From contig NC_092878.1 of the NCBI RefSeq assembly GCF_028372415.1, positions 137,924,250 through 137,988,249 of the forward strand: DNA of 64,000 nucleotides. Reading direction: 5' to 3'. Positions within the stretch are counted from its first letter, which is position 1. Every line of letters starts with the position of its first letter. This document shows, piece by piece, positions 54,640 through 64,000 of the stretch. The notes beneath the pieces are model-generated. The model did no database searches. It was not told where the DNA came from and saw nothing but the letters and a program-made list of their open reading frames with translations. A program made the translations under genes and the position numbers. Source of the DNA: Notamacropus eugenii (Eukaryota > Chordata > Mammalia > Diprotodontia > Macropodidae).

Positions 54640-55370
54640 AGCATATCAATCAATAAACATTTATTAAACACCTACTCTGAGCCAGGCTAATTGTTGGGGA
54701 TACAAAAAGAGGCAAAAAACCAAACACCTCCCCCCTCCCCCCCCCGAACAAACAAACAGACAAACAAAACCAACAACAGTTCTTGCCTTTAAGAAGCTGT
54801 TTTTGTTATTTATCCTTTGTTCTCGAAGAGGACCATGACGTCAGGGAGGGGATGCCATGACATGCAAGTGAATGGGATTTAAGTGAGGGAGGGCTGCACA
54901 AAGTCACCAGGCTCACTTTCTCCTCTGGAGATAATCTGATGGGGGAGACAACACACGAAACAAATATGTACAAAGAAAGTTATACACAAGAGAAATAGGA
55001 AATAATTAACAGAGGGAAGGGGTTGGAATCGAGAGAGATCCTGTAGAAGGTGGGATTGTAGTTGAGACACAAAGGTAGCCAGAGAGGTCAGTAGTTGGAG
55101 TGGAGGGAGGGTGGGAGAGGGTGTTCCAGGCATGGGGGACGGTGGCCAGAGAAAATGCCTGGGGCAGTGAAATGGAGAGTCTTGCTTGTGGGACAGCCAT
55201 GAGGCCAGTGTCAATGATTTGAAGAGTACCTCTCTCGGACTAAGGGGTAAGGACTGGAAAGGTAGGAGGGTGCTACGTTTGGGCTTTGAATGCCAGACTA
55301 AGCATCTTGTATTTGATCCTGAAGGTAATAAGAAGTCATTGGACTTCACTGAGTAATGGGGACCAAAGTC
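54640..55370 (-). repeat. L2 LINE 3' region, antisense, split by an RTE SINE
   Basis: 'atcaataaacatttattaaacacctactctgagccagg', 'cttgcctttaagaagctg' (to 54798), then after the SINE 'atgggggagacaacac', 'agagaaaatgcctggggcagtg', 'gaggccagtgtcaatgatttgaagag', 'tttgaatgccagactaagcatcttgtatttgatcctg'. The minus-strand frame of 156 codons here is repeat-derived. Confidence 0.7.
54795..54935 (+). repeat. RTE-derived SINE nested in L2
   Basis: 'ttgttctcgaagaggaccatgacgtcagggaggggatgcc', 'gaatgggatttaagtgagggagggctgcacaaagtcaccaggctcactttctcctctgg'. It is one of the least diverged copies. Confidence 0.8.
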
Positions 55371-55379
55371 ACGAGACTC

Positions 55380-56080
55380 CCAGATCCACTACTAACTTTC
55401 GGGGTGACCTTAGAATTAAGTCATTTCCTCCCTGATCCTCAGTTACCTTTAAAATGAAGGGTGAATTCTAAGGTATAGCTCTTACATCCCATGGTTGTGA
55501 TTGACAGCATCATCCATATAGAAGCATCCACAGATATGAATGACAGATATATTCTGGGAGTTGACAGTGGTTAAGATCAAATTATCATCACTCTAGTTTG
55601 TCAAGATTGCCTTGATCTTGGAAGTCTCTATATTTTCTGCAAGCTTTGGGGTTTAACTTGGTTTGCAGAGCTATAATTAGACACTGGAGACATCTTAGGA
55701 GTCTGTTTATAGCTGGGATTCTGAGAAGGGACTGTGGCAGCAGCAGTTACACCTACTTGCTAGCCAGCCCCACTACAGAAGAACAATAGACATTTAATGA
55801 CAGCCATCAAGATCCGGAATCCCAATTAGAAACCAAAGTCTTTTGTTTGATTGGGGATTGAGGTAGGAAATAACCTTTATTTGTGTGAGTTTTGAAAGGG
55901 AGCCGCTCATTGTTGAAAGCAGAGACACACATTTTGCTGAGTGCTAACTGCACCTGAATTGTGTATATTATATGTCTGTCTAGTGACTTGCCCACACTAA
56001 ACAAATCAAAAGCATTCTGGATGTTGGGAAAGTATTTTGTGTCTCAGAGAAGGGAGAAGCAAAATTATATTTATAAAAAA
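55380..56080. other. No gene seen
   Basis: A MIR-like piece at 55385-55500, otherwise unique AT-rich sequence. Confidence 0.45.
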
Positions 56081-56084
56081 AGTC

Positions 56085-57010
56085 AAGCCCAATCAGCAAG
56101 TATTTAGTAAGTGCAGACTATGTGCCAGGCACTATGGTAAACCCTTAGAATCCAAAAAAAGGGTCAAATTCAGCCTCTGATCTTAAGGAGAGAGAAAACA
56201 TGCAAACTACCATGTACAAACAAGATAGATGCAGAATACATTGGGGGGTCATCTCAGAGGGAAGACACTAAAGATTTAGTAGGCCTGGGAAAGGTTTATT
56301 ACAGGAGGTGACAGTAAGGATGGAGAGTGTTCTAGGCATTGGGGACAGTCAGTGAAAATGCCTGGAGTAGGAGAAGGGGAAAGGAAACAAGTATTTATTC
56401 CATACCTCCTATGTGCCACGTACCATGCCAAATGCTTACTAATGATCTCATTTGATAATAATAATAGTTAAAATTTATGTAGCACTTTACAAATATTTTT
56501 TCATTTGCTTCTTACAACGACTCTGGTTTGTGAAGCTATTATCATCACTACTTTATGTGTTAGGAACTTGAGGCAGACAGAGGTTAAGTGACTTGTCCAG
56601 GGTCACACAGTGCATGAGAGCTGATTTGAACTCTGGTCTTCTCTGACTCTAGACTCAGCACTCTCTCTGCTGCTCTGCCTAGGTGGTAGATTTAAGGGAT
56701 AGCAATCCCATGTCACTGGATTGTAGAGTACATGGTGGGGAGTAAGGTGTAAGAAAACTGGAAGGGTAGGAAGAAGCAAGGTTATGAAGGGCTATAAATA
56801 CAAACTCCTTTTTGGCTTGTTTTATTTATTTACATTTGATCCTGGGGGTGATGGGTGTACTGAGCAGGGGTTGGGGATGACAGATTCAGACCCCAGATTT
56901 TGGAAAGTCACTGGTAGCTGAGATGAACTGGAGTGGAGATGGCAGGAAGACCAACCAGCAGGTGTGGGGTGATGCTGTCCTATACCCAGACAGCGCTAGT
57001 GTCAGAGGAT
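56085..57010 (-). repeat. L2 LINE 3' region, antisense, split by a MIR-type SINE
   Basis: 'cagcaagtatttagtaagtgcagactatgtgccaggcactatgg' to 'cagtgaaaatgcctggagtagg' (56375), then after about 310 bases 'cccatgtcactggattgtagagtacatgg' to 'ccaaccagcaggtgtggggtgatg'. Confidence 0.7.
56380..56690 (-). repeat. MIR-type SINE nested in L2
   Basis: 'ttatgtagcactttacaaatattttttcatttgcttc', 'acagaggttaagtgacttgtccagggtcacacag', 'ctgactctagactcagcactctc'. Confidence 0.65.
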
Positions 57011-57189
57011 AGAAGGAATCTTGATTTCCACTCCCTATCCCAATATCTTTGCATCAATTTGCCAAAAAAGTCTTAGAATAAGCCTTTATTCACTGAATTT
57101 TGCAATCTGGCTTGCATTTCCAAAAGTAGAGAGGAAAATCAAATTTCTTTCCAGTTTTGAACCAATTTTTTAAAGCTGCTTCATTAAAT

Positions 57190-57400
57190 GAACATAAACT
57201 TCCTGAAGGCAGGGACTATATCACTTTTGTATTTATATCACTATCGTATTAGGCACAAGGTAGGTCACTTAATAAACAGTGGGTCAATAAACGTTTATTA
57301 AACACTCACTATGTACCAGGCACATAGCTGGGAATACAAAAAAAAAAAAAAAAGCAAAAAACAGTCCCCGCCCTCAAAAAGCTCACAATCTAATGACGTA
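57190..57400. repeat. Two L2 3' ends meeting tail to tail
   Basis: The plus-strand L2 end ('aacttcctgaaggcaggg...cttaataaacag', 57195-57280) is followed directly by an antisense L2 end ('caataaacgtttattaaacactcactatgtaccaggcac', then A-run 57338-57353, to 57400). Confidence 0.65.
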
Positions 57401-57679
57401 AGATAGACAAGTCATCCTTAATATATAGATGTTCCATGTTGACTGACTGATTTTTGACAAGTTGAGTTGATATCAGCCTTGGAGCTCTTGGCTGTTTTAA
57501 TTTGGATGCTCTGGTTGCCAGTGAGTTTTTGACATTCTGAGTCAGGCATTTTTCTTTGTCCTTTACCCTATTGAGGTTGATTGTCTTTCCAAACATATCA
57601 GCCTATATAACATGGTAGTTGTTATAATTTTTTTCTGATAGTAACAACCATTGATTTGTACTCATAATTATTGAAGAGA

Positions 57680-57800
57680 GAGACAGCATGTACGTGTAGT
57701 GGTTAGAGAGTCACCCAGGGCAGCCTGGATTCAAATCTTTAGCTTGACATATGCTAGCTGTGTGACTCTGGACATGCCATCTAACCTCTCACTACCCTGG
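57680..57800 (+). repeat. tRNA-derived SINE, 5' part
   Basis: 'gagacagcatgtacgtgtagtggttagagagtcacccagg' and 'gctgtgtgactctggacatgccatctaacctc'. Confidence 0.65.
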
Positions 57801-57949
57801 AATCAATATAAGATTAGAAGAAAAGGAGTTTCTTCATCTGGGAGTTCCTCATACCACTGACATCACAGGTGAAATGTCTATCCTTATCCTCTTTATTAAA
57901 GGTGTCTAAGGTATATAAAATATGTTTCCAGATTTCAAGACACATATCA

Positions 57950-58072
57950 AGTGCAGTGACAATACCAACCCTTGAATCAGGAGAACCTGAGTTCAAATCT
58001 GGCCTCAGATACTTACTAGCTGTGTGACCCTGGGCAAGTCACTTAACCTTGACTGCCTCCAAAAAAAAGACA
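57950..58072 (+). repeat. tRNA-derived SINE with A-tail
   Basis: 'tgaatcaggagaacctgagttcaaatctggcctcagatacttactagctgtgtgaccctgggcaagtcacttaacc' then 'gactgcctccaaaaaaaa'. This is the short form with a poly(A) end and is well preserved. Confidence 0.8.
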
Positions 58073-58384
58073 CAACCAGAGAATCTAAAGTATCACAAAG
58101 CTTCTCTGACTTAATCAAGCTTATTCTGGGACTCTGTGGTAGTTTTAGCTTTACAATATCTTACTGCCACCATCCCCTTGTGTTGTAGTCATTGCTTCAT
58201 TTTAGGCGGCATTGTTATTGATTTTTCTCTGGCTAAAACCGGGAAGAGCCAAAGGTTTTCCCTCTCAATTTCAGAGTGGTTGGAAATAAAAATGAGAAGC
58301 ACATTTGACAAGAGGTTTATTTTCAGTGTGGAATTTTACTTGCCCAAGATCTATTTTATGAGCTTGTCACCTTCCAAAAGGGTG

Positions 58385-59060
58385 GATTAATCAATCAACA
58401 AGTTTTTATGAAGCATCTGTTGTGTGTCAGGCATTGTGGGGGTCACAAAGGCAACAAAGAAATCATGATCCTTTCTGGAAGCTTAACTTGAGTTGGGGAA
58501 GGAAAGAGGGAAGGAGAGAGAAGAGAGTGGATAATATGTACACATATGAATGATACAAAAATATATGCAAAGTAAATACAAGATAAAGTAAGGGAACTAG
58601 TAGGTGTGGTGAGGGGGATCAGGAACACCTCATGTAGGAGATAGCCTTTGAGTTCATTTGAAACGGGACTAAAAAGCTGGCATGAGGAGAAAGTGCGTTC
58701 CATGCTTGGGGATTAGCGTCCATCAAGATATGGAGGTTGGTGTCTCCTGTGAGAGACAAGTAGTTCAATTTGGTCTGCCCTTAGAGTACATGAAGGGAAA
58801 TAAAGTATACCAAGTCTCGAAAAGTAGCCAGCTGCCGGGTGGTGAATGGCTTCCAGTTCAGAGAGAAATTTATATTTTTTTCTAGAGGCAATATGGATTC
58901 ACTAGATCTTCTGGGATAAGGGAGTGATGAGGTCAGAGCTATGCTTAGGGGAATCAGTTTGGTGGCTGTATGTAGGATGGAATGGAGAGGGGAGAGACTT
59001 AAGGCAGAGACATTAAATAAGAAACTATTCCAATGGTCTCCTTGTCCTATACCACAGAAG
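58385..59060 (-). repeat. L2 LINE 3' region, antisense
   Basis: 'atcaatcaacaagtttttatgaagcatctgttgtgtgtcaggc' to 'atggaatggagaggggagagacttaaggcagagac' and 'aactattccaatgg', in antisense L2 order. Nearly continuous for about 675 bases. Confidence 0.7.
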
Positions 59061-59164
59061 TAGCCAAGTGTGAGGGGAAGGGACAGAGTAATTAATCACT
59101 TCCTTCTCCTGAAAACGATGAACAAATGCACTCCTCTGTTCTACATCTGAACAAAACACTAAAG

Positions 59165-59290
59165 CACAGTTAGATTGTGAGCCACCCTCAGGGACAGGGA
59201 CTATTGTTTGCCATTTTTTATGCCCCAAGTATTTTGAACAATGCTTGGCACATAGTAGGTCTTTAAGAAATGCTTAATGACTAACCGCCA
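59165..59290 (+). repeat. L2 LINE 3' end
   Basis: 'tagattgtgagccaccctcagggacagggac' to 'atgcttggcacatagtaggtctttaagaaatgcttaatgac'. Confidence 0.7.
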
Positions 59291-59294
59291 GTCT

Positions 59295-59605
59295 TAGTAG
59301 GACAGTCAACAAGTATCTATTAAGCGCTTACTACAAGACAATTACCAGAAATACAAATATAAGCAAAAAGACAATCCCTGCTCTCAAGGAATTTATATCT
59401 TAATATAAAGAGAATACAAAAAGGAGAAGCTACATATAAAAGGGAGCTGAAAAGCAGGAGTGGTAGGAAAGGAAGCCAAGGGGGGTTGTAATGGGGATGT
59501 AAAGTGGAAAAGTTCTGAGAGTCAGGAGTGGGGCTTGGAGAGAAGTAAGTCATGCCTGGACTGGATTCATTCTTGAATAAAAATTCTGAAAAGGAACTCA
59601 CCAAC
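59295..59605 (-). repeat. L2 LINE 3' end, antisense
   Basis: 'gtcaacaagtatctattaagcgcttactacaagac', 'agacaatccctgctctcaaggaatttatatc'. It adjoins the sense L2 end at 59290, another tail-to-tail pair. Confidence 0.65.
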
Positions 59606-59929
59606 AGGAGGAAGAGGTCATATGTAAAGGATGGAAGTGGAGAAGTCTAAGAGATCAGGAATGGGATGAGGAGAGAAGAGCGTTTTTCTCGGTCACTCAA
59701 ATTGTGGGGAATTTTCCAGGCTAAAGACCATCAAGGAAAACAAAATCATTATAAAAATCACCCATAATTTCAGTGGGATTAGAATTCAATAGGCTTTTTA
59801 GTTTTAGGTGGAGACACTCACCAGTAGGTCTAAGGTGCCATGTCAAATCCAAAAGAATATATTTGTGTCTGTCTTTCTTCTTCATTCAAGTTGTCATTAG
59901 AGTATATTACATGGTGTAATAAAAATAGT

Positions 59930-60330
59930 GCTAGGTTTAGAATAGATAGGCAGACTCAAGCCCTGCTTTTTTTTGCTTACCAGTTGCATGTAAGCTATTT
60001 AACATCGTCTGAAAATGCGGACAATAATAACATCTACTTCACATGGTTGTTTCAAGGATCAAATAAGGTAAATTATGTCAAATGCCTTAGAAACCTTAAT
60101 AGCTAGCATTTATAAAGTCTTTTATTAATTTCCCAAGCCAATAGGGATAAGTAATAATGACTTATATAGAGCTGTAAACCATAAAATCTTCCATGTATAT
60201 TAGTATATTTAATCTTCACAACCACGAAAAGCAGGCAGTGTGGATATTTTAAACTGTCTCTTCTGGAGGAGGCAATTGATTCTCAGATGATAGAAAAAAT
60301 TGGAATCATTTTGAAAAGAGCTGAGTCCTC
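59930..60330. repeat. Two diverged tRNA-type SINEs, head to tail
   Basis: The plus-strand copy (59930-60118) has 'ttgcttaccagttgcatg...catggttgtttcaaggatcaaataagg'. The antisense copy (60135-60330) has 'cttatatagagctgtaaaccataaaatcttcc'. Confidence 0.5.
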
Positions 60331-60334
60331 TATG

Positions 60335-61435
60335 AAAGGATCCAGCCAGTTCTTTCCTATAATATCACAGCCTCAAGGTGTGTGTGCAGAGGCAGAGAGA
60401 GGGACTTCTAAGTCAAAACAAGACCAAGCATGCTGAGGAAAAATGGTTGTTTTGGAGGGCAGTAATGAAGAAAATGAGTCCACAGAAATGGATGGGAAAA
60501 AATGGCTCACAGAAAAGCAACAAGGAGTTTTGAACCAGCCTCGGACCATTCTGAAAGACAGTCACAGTGGGGGAGGAAGGTGCAAAATAGGACAAAAGTA
60601 ACAAACAGAAGAGAGGGGACTGCCAATCCAACAGAGGAAAGAGGCAGAGACACGGGCCCCTAGCAAATCTGTACTTTTATTTATAAATCTATTGTATTCA
60701 TACTTAGCCCAGGATGTCTTGCCTGTCAGTGGCAGATACCTTTGATTGATTTCTTCTCCTGAAAATTGCCTGACTTTTACTTCCAAACGGCCAAAGGATG
60801 TGGACAGACAGTTTTACTCACATTCAGGCCAGTCGTGACTTATTTCTCTCCAAGCCCCACTGTGGCTCTCAGCTGTCTTCTTAATATTTTGCCCAGTACT
60901 CTAGCTATACAAGTGGCTTAGAGACTTAAGGAGATTTCCCTTAAGAACTTTATAGAACAGCAGTACACTAAACAAAATGTTTGTTATCATATTATCATCC
61001 AGTCACCAAGCAACTGCCATTTGTAGACAGGCAAATTATTCTAATCCATTCTATCCACCCTGATAGAGATTCAGGAGACTGTATATCAGGCAATACCAGA
61101 CCATCTCCACTAACCACCATCTCTCCTCAGACCCAAGGAGAACCAATAGCCAGCAACTACCTCAGTCAACCCTCTTCTCTCTAGCTATATAGCTTCTCAA
61201 GGCTCAGAAAGAGAAATTCTCACTACCCTACTTGGCACTGCCAGTTGGGTCAATGTCAGAAAAGGATAAGGTTTTATTACCGGAAGTGACACAAGAGAGG
61301 ATACAAGGACATCTGCCTTACTGCTGTCCCATAAAGACTATGGGGCCTTGTTCCACTGTAGTGGAACCCTACTATGTATTGTCTCCTCCAATTAGAAATG
61401 TGAGCTGAAGGGACCATCTAGAGATGTCACTTGCA
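60335..61435. other. No gene seen
   Basis: Mixed composition without clear repeats or exons. The short minus-strand frames near 60413-60786 have no recognisable product. Confidence 0.45.
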
Positions 61436-61439
61436 TCAC

Positions 61440-61570
61440 TAGGTTATCACCAGCCTTTCCTCCCTACCTATTCTTGTCTCTGGAGATTTATTCAACCATA
61501 CCCAGTGACTTAACACAGTACAGTGCACATAGTAAAACCCTTAATAACAACGTTTTCATTGATTCATTAC
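61440..61570 (+). repeat. L2 LINE 3' end
   Basis: Diverged 'agtgacttaacacagtacagtgcacatagtaaaacccttaataac'. Confidence 0.5.
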
Positions 61571-61574
61571 CTCA

Positions 61575-62290
61575 AAAAGGGAGCCTATGGGACACTAATG
61601 CACTCTTGGTGGAGTTGTGAAACATTCTGGAGAGCAATTTGAATCTATACCCAAATGGCTATAAAAGTCCACATACCCTTTGACCCAGCAATACCATTAC
61701 TAAATCTGAATCCCAAAGACATAAAAGAGGGATAAGGACTTGTTTGTACTAAAATATTTATAGCAGCTCTTTTTGTGGTGGCAAAGAATTGGAAATTAAA
61801 GGGATGTCCATCAGTTGGGGAATGGCTGAAGAAGCTGAGACATATGATTGTGATGGAATACACTGTAAGAAATGATGAGTAAAATGATTTCAGAAAAAGA
61901 CAGGAAGAGTTACATGAACTGATAGAAAGTGAAGTGAGCAGAACCAGGAGAACATTGTACACAGTAATAACATACTGCACAATGATTAGATGTGAATGAC
62001 TTAGCTATACTGATCAATACAATGATCCAAGACAATTTTGGATTTACGTTAAAAATGCTTCTACCTTCAGAGAAAACACTGATAAAGCCTGATTTTACTT
62101 TTTCAATTTTTCTTTTTTTGGGGGGATGTTTTCTTTAGCAGCATGGCTCATATGGAAATGTTTTGATTGATTTCACATGTATAATCTACATCAAATTGTT
62201 TGCCTTCTGAAGGGGGGAAGAAGAAGGAGGGAAAGAATTTGGAACTCAAAATATAAAAAACAAATATCAAAAATTCTTTTTACCTGCAAT
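61575..62290 (+). repeat. LINE-1 3' end (marsupial type)
   Basis: 'gacactaatgcactcttggtggagttgtgaaacattctggagagcaatttg', 'ccctttgacccagcaataccattac', 'gatgtccatcagttggggaatggctgaa', 'gaagtgagcagaaccaggagaacattgtacacag', 'gcagcatggctcatatggaaatgttttg', then a purine-rich stretch and A-rich end. It is the best LINE-1 3' end in the window and needs no gaps against the copy at 22235. Confidence 0.75.
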
Positions 62291-62384
62291 TGAGCAATAT
62301 TTAATGAAATAAATTAAAAAACTATATTAAAAATGTGAGGTAAAGGCAGTATTCCACTTGCTTACCTTCAATGGGCAGAATCAG

Positions 62385-62625
62385 TAATAACAGGTAGGTA
62401 TTGCAAGAAGGCAAATTTAGGTTTTATATAAAGAAAAACTTCCTAACAATTAGAGCTCTCTGCAAGTGGAATGAGCCACCAAAGGAGATAGTGGGTACCT
62501 CTGTCATGGATGGCTACAAGTAAAGGCTAGATGATCCCTAGTTGGGTACTTTGTAAAGGGGTTTCTGTTTGTGTTAACAGCCTCTGAGGTCCTTTCCAGC
62601 TCTGAGAGACTGTGTTTCTGTGTTC
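62385..62625 (+). repeat. L3/CR1 LINE 3' end
   Basis: 'aagaaaaacttcctaacaattagagctctctgcaagtggaatgagcc', 'gatggctacaagtaaaggctagatgatcccta', 'gcctctgaggtcctttccagctctgagagac'. Confidence 0.65.
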
Positions 62626-62689
62626 TTTTTGTGTCCTTCAGAATATAAAATCCACTTTCTGATTTTCCATATCTGAGTATTTCTGATTT

Positions 62690-62800
62690 TTCTATGTTGA
62701 GTCATTTCAATTGCGTCTGACTCTTTGTGACCCCATTTGGGGTTTTCTTGGCAGAAATAGTGGTATGGTTTGGCATTTCTTTTTCTGATTCTTTTATCAC
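62690..62800 (-). repeat. Marsupial tRNA-derived SINE fragment, antisense
   Basis: 'gagtcatttcaattgcgtctgactctttgtgaccccatttggggttttcttggcag' is the 3' half only. It ends about 30 bases before the exon at 62827. Confidence 0.75.
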
Positions 62801-62826
62801 CTTTCTCTGTCTCTTTTTTTTTGTAG

Positions 62827-62968
62827 GTACTGGTTATAATGGGCTCTCTGGTCTTCTTGCTTTACATTTGGCAGTATTATGACAATTTCCATTTCCAGGT
62901 GGTCCACATGTATGCCCTTCTGGGGTACCCCAATGCCCAGCACATCTTAGGACAGAGATATCTGAAAG
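62827..62968 (+). CDS. Internal exon: membrane segment plus start of a Sel1-like repeat (unrecognised gene)
   Basis: The acceptor is excellent: a long pyrimidine tract ending TTTTTTTTTGTAG at 62826. The donor is AAAG/GTAAAC at 62969. In phase 0 the exon reads VLVIMGSLVFLLYIWQYYD, a hydrophobic membrane-spanning stretch, then HMYALLGYPNAQHILGQRYL and KG, a good match to the first helix of a Sel1-like repeat (AxxxGxxxAQxxLGxxYxxG). The frame continues exactly into the next exon. Sel1-like repeats are alpha-alpha superhelical scaffolds in ER quality control (SEL1L) and other complexes. The upstream exon that supplies the N-terminus is not identified, and the gene continues beyond the window. I cannot match it to SEL1L, SEL1L2, SEL1L3, LRP2BP, DELE1 or COA7 from memory. 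Confidence 0.7.
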
Positions 62969-63126
62969 GTAAACCCTTGTGCCTACCTAGAGCGCAGTAT
63001 GTTTGGGGAAGGGCACCTTGGTTAGGAGTCAGCTGCAAATCTGTAGCTAAGGGTGAAGCTTTGAATGACAAGCAGTTGATTTAATTTATCTTCCTCTCTG
63101 TAATTTGTTTTGCTTTTTTTCTTCAG

Positions 63127-63172
63127 GAGCTGGTGTGGTCAAGAATGAAGAGAGGGCAATGCACTGGTTTAG
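63127..63172 (+). CDS. Internal exon: second half of the Sel1-like repeat (unrecognised gene)
   Basis: A 46-base exon bounded by TTTTTTTCTTCAG (to 63126) and AG/GTAAGA (63173). Joined in phase to the previous exon over a 158-base intron it reads GAGVVKNEERAMHWFR, which is the canonical Sel1-like second half (GxGVxxDxxxAxxWFxxA). Frame continuity, strong splice sites and motif continuity across the junction together argue for a real gene. The remaining repeats should lie downstream of 64000. Confidence 0.7.
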
Positions 63173-64000
63173 GTAAGAAACTCTCAATTCATTACAACAT
63201 TGGAACTGAAGAGATTGTTTTATTTTAAAGAACATTAAACTCACTTGAGGGCATTTTGGGAAGCAGTAAGACCTCCTCTTTCCTTGAATGAGTCTAGGCT
63301 ACTGTTTTCCTTATAGTCATGGATTCATCTTCCTTTTTAGTCTCCTTGAGGAAAAATAAAAAGTACATTTCAAAATAGGTGACATAAAGAAAGACTGCAG
63401 GTAGTTGTCCTCTGTATTTGAGAAAATCTAGATAGATTCATATAAAGCAAACAACAGCTAACAATCCTAATGCTACTTAAGACTTATTAAACAGCTTCCT
63501 CACAATAGCTCTGCAAAATAAGTATTGAAATATCATTGTCACCATTTTGCAGATAAGGAAATTTAGACCAATGGGTACTAAGTAACTTGCTTAGGGTTGA
63601 ACAGTATGGGTTGGAGCGTTACAGGGCTATTGTAACATGTACTGTTCTAGTTAAACAGCAAAATAATCAAGAACTCAGCAATACTGGTTCTGTTGGATTG
63701 TCAGATTTCTTGAACCTGTTAATACCAAGGACAGTTATCAGTAAATTGTACATTTTCATACTAATGGAAAAACCCAGATGAAGCCTCTTTATGATTCAAA
63801 TATATATTGCCCGAGAAACCAAATACCTTGTCTTCACAGTCCTGATTCTGTATAGCTCTCTTCTTTGGCTGTCTAGCCCTAGTCTTTGGGGCTCTCTTGT
63901 ACAAAAACAAAGGCTTGCTTTAGGAGAGTCATTATACATAGGAAGCCGAGAATAACTTTGGAGACACATATCTGGCTCATGGAAGCCCCCTTTTCATGCT
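63173..64000 (+). other. Intron after the Sel1-repeat exons, to window end
   Basis: AT-rich, with one antisense MIR at about 63490-63620 ('caccattttgcagataaggaaatttagacc...agtaacttgcttagggttg'). No further exon of the Sel1-repeat gene is recognised. Confidence 0.5.

Noticed and set aside
54879..55349. 156-codon minus-strand frame
   Set aside because: It lies in the L2 3' region on its sense strand; the product is repeat-derived and not conserved coding.
1..64000. CRISPR arrays, bacterial operons, tRNA or rRNA genes
   Set aside because: Regularly spaced repeats here are microsatellites and dispersed SINEs. The tRNA-like heads belong to SINEs and lack intact tRNA structure.

Overview
This window is mammalian genomic DNA and almost certainly marsupial. 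It holds two recognisable housekeeping genes at CpG islands. About 50 kb of AT-rich, repeat-packed sequence follows. Many repeats are of kinds I know from marsupial genomes: tRNA-derived SINEs with the GTGACCCTGGGCAAGTCACTTAA core, RTE-derived SINEs, and marsupial-type LINE-1 ends. There are also many L2, L3/CR1 and MIR remnants. I cannot assign the species. There is no bacterial gene organisation, no CRISPR array and no recognisable tRNA or rRNA gene. Repeat family names are from memory and were not checked against a library.

Region by region: 1-5091 is part of intron 1 of DNAJB14 (minus strand), filled with old MIR, L2 and L3/CR1 fragments. Coding exon 1 of DNAJB14 lies at 5092-5224 in a CpG island (about 4680-6120). 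The complete five-exon coding region of H2AZ1 (histone H2A.Z.1, minus strand) lies at 7763-9131, with its TATA/CCAAT promoter at about 9273-9372 and a poly(A) signal at 7399-7404. DNAJB14 and H2AZ1 in tandem matches the human 4q23 order. The GC-rich block at 9380-10560, upstream of H2AZ1, could drive a divergent transcript.

From about 10.9 to 62.7 kb I see mostly transposable elements, often nested. They include antisense LINE-1 pieces (one reaching its 5' end at about 16.5 kb), hAT-type DNA transposons, a Tigger1-like element, a 584-bp solo retroviral LTR with a 6-bp target duplication, and a processed pseudogene of MIF. A 142-bp segment is duplicated 1144 bp away with one mismatch. Microsatellites are long and strongly strand-biased.

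Two places in the distal part look like exons of a gene I do not recognise. At 62827-62968 and 63127-63172 (plus strand), two well-bounded exons encode a membrane-spanning segment followed by a Sel1-like repeat. At 27770-27866 a possible first exon encodes a signal peptide and ends at a splice donor. Splice phases would let these belong to one gene, but the link is speculative. This possible membrane-anchored Sel1-repeat gene next to H2AZ1 is the most interesting item in the window.
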